The translations under genes and the position numbers were made by a program. A stretch of DNA of 64,000 bases from Pseudocolwellia sp. AS88 (GTDB lineage: Bacteria > Pseudomonadota > Gammaproteobacteria > Enterobacterales > Alteromonadaceae), in assembly GCF_030551755.1 (NCBI RefSeq), contig NZ_JAUPEC010000016.1, positions 42,758-106,757 of the forward strand, in the 5' to 3' direction. The stretch's first letter is position 1, and every line of letters starts with the position of its first letter. Below are positions 18,611-27,331 of this stretch, one piece after another. The notes beneath the pieces are model-generated. The model saw nothing but the letters and a program-made list of their open reading frames with translations, had not been told where the DNA came from and did not search any database.

Positions 18611-19768
18611 ATGTTAATAACGAAGAAGTTGGCGTGTTGCATCGCCTTAGCATTTTCTACATTAAGTATTAACGCTCAATCGATAACCATAGAAGAACTA
18701 CGAATAGATAAAGCTAGTAAGATTATGCCAGAAATTTCGTCTGCATTATCTGATCGTGTAAATTTGTTTGTTGAGCAAATTAACAAAGCACGAAACTTAA
18801 CTGTGCTTAGTCAATTATCGATTAGGCATGGAAAGGGCATATGGACCGATGCCAAATTGTATTTTAAAAATACCAATAATTTTGATGATCGACCTCTATA
18901 TTGGGCAAGACTTAAAATGTCGAAAGCTTTAAAGCAAACTAAAGCCTTTAAAGAGTCTTTGCCAGATCAACAAAAGAAGTTACTTTGGCAGTTTGAATTA
19001 TATTCACGCGGTCAAACAGATGTTAAATTTGACAAGGACACCTCTAAAAAAATCTTAATAACAGGTTTTGACCCTTTCTTGTTAGATAGAAACATTAAAC
19101 AAAGTAATCCATCGGGTATTAGCGCAATTGTTTTAGATGATTTAGTTGTTAGCTCTGAAGGTAAGAGTGCAGAAATAGAAACGCTTATTTTACCTGTTAG
19201 ATTTGAAGACTTCGATCAAGGCATGGTAGAAGAGCTCTTAACGCCATACTTCAGAAATAATGCTGTTGATATGATCATCACAGTGAGCATGGGAAGAAAC
19301 AGTTTTGAATTAGAACGTTTTTCTGGTTTAAGACGAAGTGCTTTAGTGCCAGATAATTCAAATATTATTACGGGTGCTAATAAAGATAATCCATTAGTTC
19401 CTATGTTAGGCGAGAGTCTTTTAAAAGGACCTGAATTTTTGGAATTTACTTTACCTGTTGAAGAAATTAAAACAGCAAGTGGTTTTTTCCCAATTAAAGA
19501 TAACCGAATAGTTACAACAAAGAATGAAACATTAAGAGTTACTGCGTTAAGTGAGTTAATTAATGAAATTTCTGTTGAAGGTTCAGGTGGTGGATATTTA
19601 TCAAATGAAATAGCTTACAGAAGTCTATTATTACGAGATTTATTCAATCCTGTTTTACCTGTTGGTCATATTCATACCCCAAGTATTAGAGGTTATGATG
19701 AAGAAAAGATAAAGTTAATTTTATCTCAATTAAAGGCTATGTTAACGCAAGCGGCTAAAACTCTTTAA
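18611..19768 (+). CDS. Secreted pyroglutamyl-peptidase I (C15) homologue with Cys-to-Ser
   Basis: A 385-aa protein with a signal peptide (KKLACCIALAFSTLSINAQS). After ~145 residues of unknown N-terminal region, ILITGFDPFLLDRNIKQSNPSG is the entry motif of pyroglutamyl peptidase I (ITGF.PF...NPS). Glu235 in SFELERF matches the catalytic Glu of ..LERVAIN. GGGYLSNEIAY aligns with the nucleophile motif AGTYLCNxxxY, but the Cys is Ser331. His355 in VGHIHTP matches the catalytic His of GFIHVP and lies exactly 24 residues after Ser331, as in Pcp. Typical Pcp is ~215 aa and cytoplasmic, so this form is larger and exported. It is either an inactive homologue or a serine variant. Confidence 0.7.
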   Translation: MLITKKLACCIALAFSTLSINAQSITIEELRIDKASKIMPEISSALSDRVNLFVEQINKARNLTVLSQLSIRHGKGIWTDAKLYFKNTNNFDDRPLYWARLKMSKALKQTKAFKESLPDQQKKLLWQFELYSRGQTDVKFDKDTSKKILITGFDPFLLDRNIKQSNPSGISAIVLDDLVVSSEGKSAEIETLILPVRFEDFDQGMVEELLTPYFRNNAVDMIITVSMGRNSFELERFSGLRRSALVPDNSNIITGANKDNPLVPMLGESLLKGPEFLEFTLPVEEIKTASGFFPIKDNRIVTTKNETLRVTALSELINEISVEGSGGGYLSNEIAYRSLLLRDLFNPVLPVGHIHTPSIRGYDEEKIKLILSQLKAMLTQAAKTL

Positions 19769-19803
19769 TATCTTTATTTACTTTTAATTTATTCAAATAA
19801 GAA

Positions 19804-19840
19804 ACTCACTTTTGTAAGACTTTAATTTACAAAAGTGAGT
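19804..19840. terminator. Hairpin between convergent genes
   Basis: A 14-bp perfect stem, ACTCACTTTTGTAA (19804-19817) and its complement (19827-19840), with a 9-nt loop. The minus-strand side is followed by a T-rich stretch, so it best serves mltD; it may also end the gene at 18611-19768. Confidence 0.7.
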
Positions 19841-19848
19841 AATATAAA

Positions 19849-21411
19849 TTACATAACAGCTATCTTAAGTTTTTGTCCCGGCTGTAAATATTCTTTCCTA
19901 GTTAAGTTATTCCACATTTCTAAATCTTTTATTTTAACTTTAAATTTATTAGCGATACGTGCAAATGAGTCACCACGCTTAACACTGTAAGTTATTGTAT
20001 TTGATGAAGATTCATTCCAAATAACCAACTCTTGACCCAGCTTTAACGTTGATTTAGTAGAAATATTATTCCACTTGGCTAAGCTCTTGGTTGATACTTT
20101 ATGAGCTTTACTTATATCCCATAGAGTGTCGCCAGATTTAACAATGTGCGTTTTCTTAGTTTTACTTGGTTTTGATATAGTTTTTGACGCAACTGCTAAA
20201 TGTTCTGGTAAAACATAACTACCATCTTTAGATGCAACAGGAATAAGAAGATGTTTACCTGCACGTATATTTGTACCTGAGATCTTATTAATAGTTTTGA
20301 TTGAATCGATGTCTATATGAAACTTCTGAGCAATTTTACCTAAACTATCACCTTGTTTAATTTGATAACGTTGCCAGACCATGCGCTCTTTTTCAGATAA
20401 CAAAGCAACCTTTTCGTTAAAGCTTGTTATATTCTCATGAGGTAAAAGAAAGCTTGTTGCATTGTTTGGATCTGTTGCCCATTGATTAAATCCAGGGTTT
20501 AAGTTTTGAAATTCATCAAGTGACATTTCAGCTAACGAAGCCGCAACATTCAAATCTATTTGTGAATTTACAGGCACAGTTCCCACAACACTCTTATTGG
20601 CAATAGGATACAGTTCAATATCAAATTCATGTGAGCGTTCTATAATATCTATAATAGCGAGTAACTTAGGTACATAGTCTCTGGTTTCTTTTGGAAGTTC
20701 TAATTCCCAATAATGTGTTGGTCTGTTTTTACGAGCATTTTTACGCATAGCTCGTTGAACACGACCTTCGCCAGAATTATAAGCCGCTAGAGCCAACATC
20801 CAATCGCCGTCAAAAAACTTATGTAAATAGTTTAAATATTGAATAGCACCTTCTGTCGAAGCAACAACATCACGTCTACCGTCGTACCACCAGTTTTGTT
20901 TCAAACCAAAGTGTGTACCTGTACCAGGTATGAACTGCCATAAACCAGATGCATCTACACTTGATTTAGCATAAGGGTTAAAAGCACTTTCAACTAAAGG
21001 TAATAGGGCAATCTCAATAGGAATATTGTTTGCTTCAAGTCGTTCTATAATATAGAAAAGAAAAGGTTCTGAACGTTTTAAAAGGTTATTTAATGCATCA
21101 GGATGTTTTAAATAATTGTTCCTGTGTTTTATAACATTTTCGTTAATTGGAATGTCTAACACTAAATTATTTTTTATACGATCCCATACATTGGAATACT
21201 CAACTAGTTCGGCAACATCTATCGGTGCAGAAGTTTCAATGGTTTTTTGCTGAATACCTTGAACCAACATACGATGAATTTCAGATGGTTTAGCAGTATT
21301 TTCGGACTTAATTTGTTGATTATCTTCTTGTTCATCTTGCTGATATAAAGCAGTGCTTTGACATCCAGCTAAGGCAATAGATAACGCTATTGATAAAGAA
21401 ATATACTTCAT
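19849..21411 (-). CDS. mltD: Membrane-bound lytic murein transglycosylase D
   Basis: A 520-aa lipoprotein (lipobox IALAG-C17). The GH23 domain spans about 110-270: IALLPLVESAFNPYAKSSVDASGLWQFIPGTG with catalytic Glu141, then WYDGRRDVVASTEGAIQYLNYLHKFFDGDWMLALAAYNSGEGRVQRA. Three C-terminal LysM domains follow (about 345-390, 423-466, 473-518; IKQGDSLGKIAQKF, VKSGDTLWDISKAHK, VKRGDSFARIANKF), which bind peptidoglycan. It cleaves the MurNAc-GlcNAc bond to give anhydro-muropeptides at the outer membrane. The gene order mltD then gloB matches E. coli and relatives. Confidence 0.96.
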   Translation of the reverse strand: MKYISLSIALSIALAGCQSTALYQQDEQEDNQQIKSENTAKPSEIHRMLVQGIQQKTIETSAPIDVAELVEYSNVWDRIKNNLVLDIPINENVIKHRNNYLKHPDALNNLLKRSEPFLFYIIERLEANNIPIEIALLPLVESAFNPYAKSSVDASGLWQFIPGTGTHFGLKQNWWYDGRRDVVASTEGAIQYLNYLHKFFDGDWMLALAAYNSGEGRVQRAMRKNARKNRPTHYWELELPKETRDYVPKLLAIIDIIERSHEFDIELYPIANKSVVGTVPVNSQIDLNVAASLAEMSLDEFQNLNPGFNQWATDPNNATSFLLPHENITSFNEKVALLSEKERMVWQRYQIKQGDSLGKIAQKFHIDIDSIKTINKISGTNIRAGKHLLIPVASKDGSYVLPEHLAVASKTISKPSKTKKTHIVKSGDTLWDISKAHKVSTKSLAKWNNISTKSTLKLGQELVIWNESSSNTITYSVKRGDSFARIANKFKVKIKDLEMWNNLTRKEYLQPGQKLKIAVM

Positions 21412-21520
21412 GAAAATTTCTATTCGTTAAATGTGGCGACAGTGTCACTTATTTAGAATATATATTCAATAAAGAGACTGTAACTTACTGTAAACTCTTT
21501 TGCAGTTAAAGCTATTGTGT

Positions 21521-22330
21521 TTAAAATTCATTCTTCCAGAGTCTTAATTGTACAAAGGTGTCTAAATCTGAAGTGATACTTTTATCACTAAAAACCTCAA
21601 CACTCTGTTTTATATTGTTATCAAAACATCGTAAAAAAGGATTTATTTTCTTTTCTGTACAAATAGAAGTTGGGATACTGCTCTGATCTTTCTCTCGTAA
21701 TTTACTCACGTAATTATAGTAGTTAACAAGTTCTTCATTTGTTGGGTCAACAGTTAATGCAAAAGCCAAATTAGCCATAGTATATTCGTGAGCACAATAC
21801 ACACGTGTCTTTTCAGGTAAGGTGGCTAAAGTATTTAAAGAATTAAAAAGATCTTCCGCAGTACCATCAAATACTCTACCACAGCCAGCTGAAAACAAAG
21901 TGTCGCCACAAAATAAATTATCTTCCATTAAATAAGCAACATGACCTAATGTGTGACCTGGTATATCAATAACTTTACAGGTAATGTTTAATGATTCATC
22001 GTTAATTACATCATCATTTTTGACTTTAATGTTACTGTACTTTTGTGCCTCTTTAGTTGGACCATAGGTTGTAATGGCCCAAGATTTCTCATTGCAAAAT
22101 GCAACCAGTTTTTCAACGCCACCTACATGGTCACTATGTCTGTGGGTAATATAAATAGTAGACAGTTGCAGGTTGTTTTCTTCTAAATACTGGATACACA
22201 CATCGGCATCACCAGGGTCGACTAATCCAACGTGTTGACTTGTATTTGAATGAATACACCAAATATAGTTATCGTTAAAGGCTTTAATCGCTTTTACCAC
22301 AAGAGGGTTATCAGATTGAATTGAATGCAT
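21521..22330 (-). CDS. gloB: Hydroxyacylglutathione hydrolase (glyoxalase II)
   Basis: A 269-aa metallo-beta-lactamase-fold enzyme. The metal-binding motif THRHSDH is at residues 62-68 (His63, His65, Asp67, His68), with further ligands in IPGHTLGHVAY, LFCGDTLFSAGCGR and the CAHEYT motif typical of glyoxalase II. It hydrolyses S-lactoylglutathione to lactate and glutathione in methylglyoxal detoxification. Divergent from the methyltransferase gene at 22443, the arrangement seen in many gammaproteobacteria (gloB/yafS); the usual rnhA-dnaQ neighbours are absent here. Confidence 0.95.
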   Translation of the reverse strand: MHSIQSDNPLVVKAIKAFNDNYIWCIHSNTSQHVGLVDPGDADVCIQYLEENNLQLSTIYITHRHSDHVGGVEKLVAFCNEKSWAITTYGPTKEAQKYSNIKVKNDDVINDESLNITCKVIDIPGHTLGHVAYLMEDNLFCGDTLFSAGCGRVFDGTAEDLFNSLNTLATLPEKTRVYCAHEYTMANLAFALTVDPTNEELVNYYNYVSKLREKDQSSIPTSICTEKKINPFLRCFDNNIKQSVEVFSDKSITSDLDTFVQLRLWKNEF

Positions 22331-22442
22331 AATATCTATAAATTTAATATATAATTAGTGTGATACAGTTATTATAAACTGTCTGTGTACAATACGGTAT
22401 AAACCTTTTGTTTCTGGATTTTTCTTAGGGAAAATAAATTAT

Positions 22443-23219
22443 ATGAAACCCGCTTTAGCTTTCAGAAAACAACGACATCCTAAAAGTTGGCTACAAATAC
22501 CTAACGGCGAGATTATTCTCAAAGAAATTAATGAGGTTGTAGCTAAATGGTGTTCAAAATTTTTCGGTTATCATTTACTTAAAATTGGAGCCTTAAGTGG
22601 CGAAGTTAATTGTGACGACTCTCCAATTAATCATCAAATTACAGTTTCAGAAGATGTGGATAATGTTTCGGTTGTTGCGGATATAGACGACTTACCGTTT
22701 TTAGAACACAGCATTGATGTTTGCGTTCTTAGTCATGTTCTTGAGTTTAATGGTGATCCACATCACGTGGTTAGAGAAGCAAATAGGGTGCTTATCCCTA
22801 ATGGGTATCTTGTTATAACAGGTTTTAATCCTTTCAGTTTAGCTGGCCTTAATCGTTTTATACCTTATAGACGGCAAAATTTTCCTTGGCAAGAACGATT
22901 CTTTTCATCGATGCGTGTTAAAGATTGGCTGCAGTTAATGGGGTATGAAATTTTGGCAGATGAGCATTTGTTACATTCATCTCTCGCAGGAGTAATAGGT
23001 GAGGGCAAAATAACGACTTATTGGAATAAATTTGCTAAAACATTTTTACCTCAATTAGGTTCTGTTTACGTTATAGTCGCGAAAAAGCGAGTTTTACCGT
23101 TAACGCCAATAAAACCTAAATGGAAATTAAGTCCTAGGTTTTCTCCAGTTAAAGTTACAGGAATGAGTTCTCGCCATAAATCACCTAAGAGAAATGTACT
23201 TAACGACATGAGAAAATAA
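22443..23219 (+). CDS. Class I SAM-dependent methyltransferase (YafS-like)
   Basis: A 258-aa protein with a Methyltransf_11 core: VSVVADIDDLPFLEHSIDVCVLSHVLEFNGDPHHVVREANRVLIPNGYLVITGFNPFSL, containing the post-I acidic loop, motif II and the RVL.P.G motif. The motif I glycine loop is poorly conserved (LLKIGALSGEV), a known feature of the YafS subgroup beside gloB. A basic C-terminus follows. Substrate unknown. Divergent from gloB with a 112-bp spacer. Confidence 0.8.
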   Translation: MKPALAFRKQRHPKSWLQIPNGEIILKEINEVVAKWCSKFFGYHLLKIGALSGEVNCDDSPINHQITVSEDVDNVSVVADIDDLPFLEHSIDVCVLSHVLEFNGDPHHVVREANRVLIPNGYLVITGFNPFSLAGLNRFIPYRRQNFPWQERFFSSMRVKDWLQLMGYEILADEHLLHSSLAGVIGEGKITTYWNKFAKTFLPQLGSVYVIVAKKRVLPLTPIKPKWKLSPRFSPVKVTGMSSRHKSPKRNVLNDMRK

Positions 23220-23272
23220 CATTTAAGTTTTCATCTTATAACAAATTCACTAAGACAGACGTAATCAAAATT

Positions 23273-24046
23273 ATGACATTAAAAACTATAACCAATTTAG
23301 AATTAGAAAATTACTTAACAACACTTTTAAAGCCTTCTAAAGTCAGAGATTTCTGTCCTAATGGGCTGCAAGTTCAAGGTGCTGAGCACATTAAGAAAAT
23401 TGTTACGGGTGTAACGGCATCTCAAGCGTTAATCGATCAAGCCATTAATTTACAAGCCGATGCACTTTTAGTTCATCATGGCTACTTTTGGAAAAATGAA
23501 TCTTATCTAATAAAAGGTATGAAACACCAACGAATTAAATCTTTGTTAGTCAACGACATTAATCTATTTGCTTATCACTTACCTTTAGATGTACATCCTG
23601 TTTTAGGTAACAACGCGCAACTCGCCAAGTTACTTGATATTAAAGTTACTGGTCCATTAGAGTTGGGTAATGAGTTTAGTGTTTCTATTCAAGGTGAATT
23701 TGAACAAGAAAAAACAGGTGATGAACTAAAATCAATTATATCAACGCGTTTAAATAGAGAATGCTTACATCTTCAACCACCATCAAACAAACCTATAAAA
23801 ACAATTGCTTGGTGTACCGGTGGCGGACAAGGATATATTGATTTAGCTGCAGAGCTAGGAATTGATGCCTTTATTTCAGGTGAAGCATCAGAGCAAACAA
23901 CACATGTTGTTAACGAAATGGATATCCACTTTTTTGCAGCAGGTCATCATGCAACAGAGCGCTATGGAGCAAAGGCTTTAGGTGAACATATACAAGCTGA
24001 ATTAGGTGTGGAAGTAATATTTATAGATATCGATAATCCAGTTTAA
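23273..24046 (+). CDS. Nif3-like dinuclear metal centre protein
   Basis: A 257-aa protein of the Nif3/YbgI family. The first metal motif is ALLVHHGYFWKNE (~67-79); DVHPVLGNNAQLAKLLDI and WCTGGGQGYIDLAAELGIDAFISGEASEQ follow; the second motif AGHHATERYGAKALGEHI (~222) supplies the remaining His/Glu ligands. Members form hexameric rings; their role is debated (GTP cyclohydrolase-like fold, cofactor or DNA metabolism). The stop is only 14 bp from the end of the converging ElyC-like gene. Confidence 0.92.
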   Translation: MTLKTITNLELENYLTTLLKPSKVRDFCPNGLQVQGAEHIKKIVTGVTASQALIDQAINLQADALLVHHGYFWKNESYLIKGMKHQRIKSLLVNDINLFAYHLPLDVHPVLGNNAQLAKLLDIKVTGPLELGNEFSVSIQGEFEQEKTGDELKSIISTRLNRECLHLQPPSNKPIKTIAWCTGGGQGYIDLAAELGIDAFISGEASEQTTHVVNEMDIHFFAAGHHATERYGAKALGEHIQAELGVEVIFIDIDNPV

Positions 24047-24060
24047 CACTACATTACAAA

Positions 24061-24810
24061 CTAGCTTGTAAGCCTCTGTGCAATTCGCCCGAGTAACTCA
24101 TATAAAGCACGTGTTGATTTTTCCAGAGTTGACACATTAGGTAGGTTTGAAAGTATTTCGCTGCTTTCTCCTTTATATAATAAATTGGTAGGCGCTAATA
24201 ATGGAGATAAATTCTCCTTTTGAAAATAGCGATAAGCTCTTGGCATATGCATAGCATTGGTGACTAAAACAAAACGTTTGTTTTTTAATAACGGATATAA
24301 AAGCGCCGCTTCTTCTTTAGTGTCTTTAGGGCGATCTTCTATAATTACCTTACCCGCGGGAATACCAATGCTTATTGCCGCTTCTTTAACTTTTTGGGCG
24401 TTAGATACTTCATCTGTAAACGCATAACCTGAAGTTATCAATAATGCTTCAGGGTGAAGTAAAGAAACACGATGTGCTTCCATTAACCTCTCTAAAGAAC
24501 AAGTTTTTAGCTCAGCAATAACGGGCAACTTATTATTGGTGGTATGGCTACAACCGAGTACAACAATATAATCGATATTATCTTGTTGCTGTTCGAACAT
24601 TGGGATTTCTTCATCAATCGATTGAACTAATAGATTAGAAACGATGGGAGTAGAGCTGAATAATAAAATTAAAAAACTAAACACTAAAAAACGTTGTGCA
24701 ATCTTAGGGCGATATTTAAAAAGGATAAGAGTAGTAAGTATTAATAATAAAGTTATATTTACTGGTGTGATTAGTATACCTATGAGTTTTTTCAGAGAAA
24801 ATAAAAGCAT
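24061..24810 (-). CDS. DUF218/YdcF family protein, ElyC-like envelope factor
   Basis: A 249-aa protein with two N-terminal membrane helices (about 10-28 and 36-53), then a DUF218 domain: DYIVVLGCSHTTN, ERLMEAHRVSLLHPEALLITSGYAFTDEVSNAQKVKEAAISIGIPAGKVIIEDRPKDTKEEA, and FVLVTNAMHMPRAYRYF. This combination and length match ElyC of E. coli, which is needed for lipid carrier use in peptidoglycan synthesis; SanA/YdcF are shorter relatives. Single gene, convergent with the Nif3 gene. Confidence 0.8.
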   Translation of the reverse strand: MLLFSLKKLIGILITPVNITLLLILTTLILFKYRPKIAQRFLVFSFLILLFSSTPIVSNLLVQSIDEEIPMFEQQQDNIDYIVVLGCSHTTNNKLPVIAELKTCSLERLMEAHRVSLLHPEALLITSGYAFTDEVSNAQKVKEAAISIGIPAGKVIIEDRPKDTKEEAALLYPLLKNKRFVLVTNAMHMPRAYRYFQKENLSPLLAPTNLLYKGESSEILSNLPNVSTLEKSTRALYELLGRIAQRLTS

Positions 24811-25033
24811 GATTTATCAGTTTAATATTAAGTAATACGAGTCTTTTTCCAGTATAACGATTCCAAAGGTATTATTCATTGGCATTTTTGTAAATAGCCG
24901 TCTAAAAGTCTATTGCAATTTGAATTTAACTAGTGTTTAATACGCGCCATTGAAAATGGTTTATTTTTCTTTAAGTGAAAATCAATAGATGATTACATCT
25001 TAAATAGCTTATAGTTTTTACTTATTTTCAATA

Positions 25034-25198
25034 CCAGAAGAGGTGCGATAGCCAGGTAGATAATACGAGGAAGCCAATATTCCGATGACTATTATTGAGG
25101 GGGACTACCGCCGAGAATATTATAGTTACTGGCACATAATATTCGGTCGCTAGGGTTGAATCCCTAGGGCTGTCACCATGATGGTGGAGAGCTTCTGG
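25034..25198 (+). ncRNA. Lysine riboswitch (L box)
   Basis: The aptamer starts CCAGAAGAGGTGCG and shows the L-box landmarks: AGGTGCG...GCCAGGTA, GAGGAAGCC, GGGGGACTACCGCCGA, GGTCGCTAGGGTTGAATCCCTAGG and CACCATGATGGTGGAGAGCTTCTGG. The P1 helix pairs CCAGAAG (25034-25040) with CTTCTGG (25192-25198). It senses lysine and controls the aspartokinase gene lysC 160 bp downstream. I see no clear intrinsic terminator after the aptamer, so control may be translational. Confidence 0.95.
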
Positions 25199-25297
25199 CT
25201 GAATGTTTAGTTTTAAGTTTCATCTGCACACTAATCCAATCAGTCATGCTCTTCCTTAGTATTAATCGTTATCAAACGAATTTAAATGGGAAGTATA

Positions 25298-25360
25298 ATG
25301 TTAAAGATCACACACACTAATGCCGTTCAATTACCTCAATTAATAAGAGCGAGTTTATAA
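25298..25360 (+). CDS. Possible 20-aa leader ORF overlapping lysC start
   Basis: Between riboswitch and lysC an ATG frame with GGGAAG just upstream encodes MLKITHTNAVQLPQLIRASL; its stop TAA shares one base with the lysC ATG (TAATG). The lysC gene itself has only a weak GAG ribosome binding site. This suggests translational coupling, in which the riboswitch might control translation of the leader. No lysine-codon run is present, so classical attenuation is unlikely. Not proven to be translated. Confidence 0.4.
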   Translation: MLKITHTNAVQLPQLIRASL

Positions 25361-26718
25361 TGTCTACACCCAAAAATTTAACTATATCCAAATTTGGTGG
25401 AACTAGCGTTGCCGATTACGAAGCAATGGTTAGATGCGCAAAGATCATTCAAAACGATCCATCAAATAAAGTTGCTGTTGTATCTGCAAGTTCAGGTGTA
25501 ACAAATCATCTGGTTCGTTTAGGGCAACCGCAAATTAGCGAAGATGAACAAGTAGAAATTATAAATAGCATTAAAGCCATTCAATTAAATATTACTCAAC
25601 ATTTGAGTAAAGAAGCTGAATTGAATGAAACAGTAGAGCAGTTATTAGCAGAATTAACACAATATGCTAAAGAGCAATCACTAAACCATAGTTTACGCAC
25701 TGCTGATGCAATTCTTTCTTACGGCGAACAATTTAGCTCAATTATTTTTGCTGAAGTTTTACAAACTATTGGTGTTAACGCTAAAGCATTTGATATCCGC
25801 CAAATTATGAAAACCAACAGCTTATTCGGAAAAGCTGTTGTAGATTTACAATTACTTAAAGAAAATGCCTTATCAATATTAAAACCAGAACTTGAAGACA
25901 ATATTATTGTTACTCAAGGTTTTATTGGTCAAAACGAAGCAGGTCAAACAACAACTTTAGGCCGAGGCGGTTCTGATTATAGTGCTGCACTTTTAGCCGA
26001 AGCATTAGATGCGGACGACTTAGCAATTTGGACAGATGTAGTTGGAATATTTACAACAGACCCTCGCATAACAGATAAAGCTCGTGCTATTAAAGAGATC
26101 AGTTTTGGCGAAGCTGCTGAAATGGCAACATTTGGTGCCAAAATTCTTCATCCAGCGACACTTATTCCAGCAATGCGTCAAAACATTCCAGTATTTGTTG
26201 GAAGCAGTAAAGCGCCAGAGCAAGGTGGTACACGAATTCAGAAAGTTGTTGAATCTTGCCCAACATTTAGATCAATTGCATTAAGACGTGAACAAACCTT
26301 AGTGACTGTTAAAAGCCCTGAAATGTTACACGCAAGCGGCTTTTTAGCTAAAGTTTTTGCTATTTTAGCGAAACACGAACTAAGTGTTGATTTAATTACC
26401 ACCAGTGAAATTAGTGTAGCCTTAACTTTCGATAACCCTGTAGGTTCTACTCAGGCGGTTATCACAAAAGCTGTTGTTCAAGAATTAGAAAAGCTATGTG
26501 ACGTTAAAGTTGAAGATGGATTATCTTTAGTGGCTGTTATTGGCAACAAAATGCATTCAACCAGTGGCATCGGTAATAAAATATTGCATGCGGCTGAAGG
26601 TGTAAACATTAGAATGATGTGTCAGGGAGCAAGTGCTCATAACTTATGTTTCTTAGTACCTGAAGATGAAGCTAATAAAGTTGTAGAGAAATTACATAGT
26701 TCACTTTTCTCGTTTTAA
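25360..26718 (+). CDS. lysC: Lysine-sensitive aspartate kinase (aspartokinase III)
   Basis: A 452-aa monofunctional aspartokinase. The kinase domain opens KFGGTSVADYEAM, with GRGGSDYSAALLAEALDADDLAIWTDVVGIFTTDPR and FGAKILHPATLIPA; two C-terminal ACT domains follow (about 310-450: TLVTVKSPEMLHASGFLAKVFAILAKHELSVDLITTSEISVALT and AVIGNKMHSTSGIGNKIL). It phosphorylates aspartate, the first step to lysine, threonine, methionine and diaminopimelate. No homoserine dehydrogenase is fused. The preceding lysine riboswitch identifies it as the lysine-controlled isozyme. Confidence 0.96.
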   Translation: MSTPKNLTISKFGGTSVADYEAMVRCAKIIQNDPSNKVAVVSASSGVTNHLVRLGQPQISEDEQVEIINSIKAIQLNITQHLSKEAELNETVEQLLAELTQYAKEQSLNHSLRTADAILSYGEQFSSIIFAEVLQTIGVNAKAFDIRQIMKTNSLFGKAVVDLQLLKENALSILKPELEDNIIVTQGFIGQNEAGQTTTLGRGGSDYSAALLAEALDADDLAIWTDVVGIFTTDPRITDKARAIKEISFGEAAEMATFGAKILHPATLIPAMRQNIPVFVGSSKAPEQGGTRIQKVVESCPTFRSIALRREQTLVTVKSPEMLHASGFLAKVFAILAKHELSVDLITTSEISVALTFDNPVGSTQAVITKAVVQELEKLCDVKVEDGLSLVAVIGNKMHSTSGIGNKILHAAEGVNIRMMCQGASAHNLCFLVPEDEANKVVEKLHSSLFSF

Positions 26719-26801
26719 AGCAGCTTAACTCACTTATTTGTTAATAAAGTATTAAATTATTGTTTAATTAATAAAGAACAATGACTATAGTATGTAATAA
26801 A

Positions 26802-26821
26802 TCGCCTAAGATCTTAGGCGA
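26802..26821. promoter_or_regulatory. Perfect 20-bp palindrome between lysC and the phosphatase gene
   Basis: TCGCCTAAGATCTTAGGCGA reads identically on both strands. As RNA it gives an 8-bp stem with a 4-nt loop, but no T-tract follows on the + strand, so it is a poor intrinsic terminator there. It sits 27 bp before the phosphatase ATG, where an operator would be expected. Either a terminator for lysC or a dyad operator. Confidence 0.6.
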
Positions 26822-26848
26822 GTCAAACATTACAAAATAGGTGAAAAT

Positions 26849-27331
26849 ATGTCAGAAAACAGCGAATTAAAAAATATTAACTCAATACTATTTGTATGTA
26901 TGGGAAATATTTGCCGCTCCCCAAGTGCGGAAGCTGTTTTTCGACATAAAGCGAAACAAGCAGGTTTATCTTTTGTCATTGATTCAGCAGGAACTGTTGG
27001 TGCACATGCAAGAGAAAAACCTGATCATCGCGCACAAAAAGCAGGTATGGCACGTGGTTATTCTTTTGATAAGATTAAAGCACGTAAAGTAACAGAGAAA
27101 GATTTTGATAACTTCGATCTTGTTCTGGCTATGGACAACGACAATGTAAACGGCTTAAAGAAAGTCGCTCCTCCACATCTTCATTACAAAATTCAATTAT
27201 TTTTAGATTATGCTGCGAACCATGAAGAGACTGAAGTTCCTGATCCGTATTATGGTGGGGCTAAAGGTTTTCAATTTGTTATCGATTTAGTTGAAGATGC
27301 TAGTGATGGTTTATTAGAAAAACTTAAGTAA
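26849..27331 (+). CDS. Low-molecular-weight protein tyrosine phosphatase
   Basis: A 160-aa enzyme with the P-loop ILFVCMGNICRSPSAEAVF, Cys17 nucleophile and Arg23 (C-x5-R), IDSAGT, and the general-acid motif VPDPYYGG (Asp). Length and order match the LMW-PTP family; the closest variants without a polysaccharide locus are general tyrosine phosphatases (YfkJ/Etp-like). No tyrosine kinase or capsule genes are nearby. Good GGTGAAA ribosome binding site. A perfect palindrome lies just upstream. Confidence 0.93.
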   Translation: MSENSELKNINSILFVCMGNICRSPSAEAVFRHKAKQAGLSFVIDSAGTVGAHAREKPDHRAQKAGMARGYSFDKIKARKVTEKDFDNFDLVLAMDNDNVNGLKKVAPPHLHYKIQLFLDYAANHEETEVPDPYYGGAKGFQFVIDLVEDASDGLLEKLK

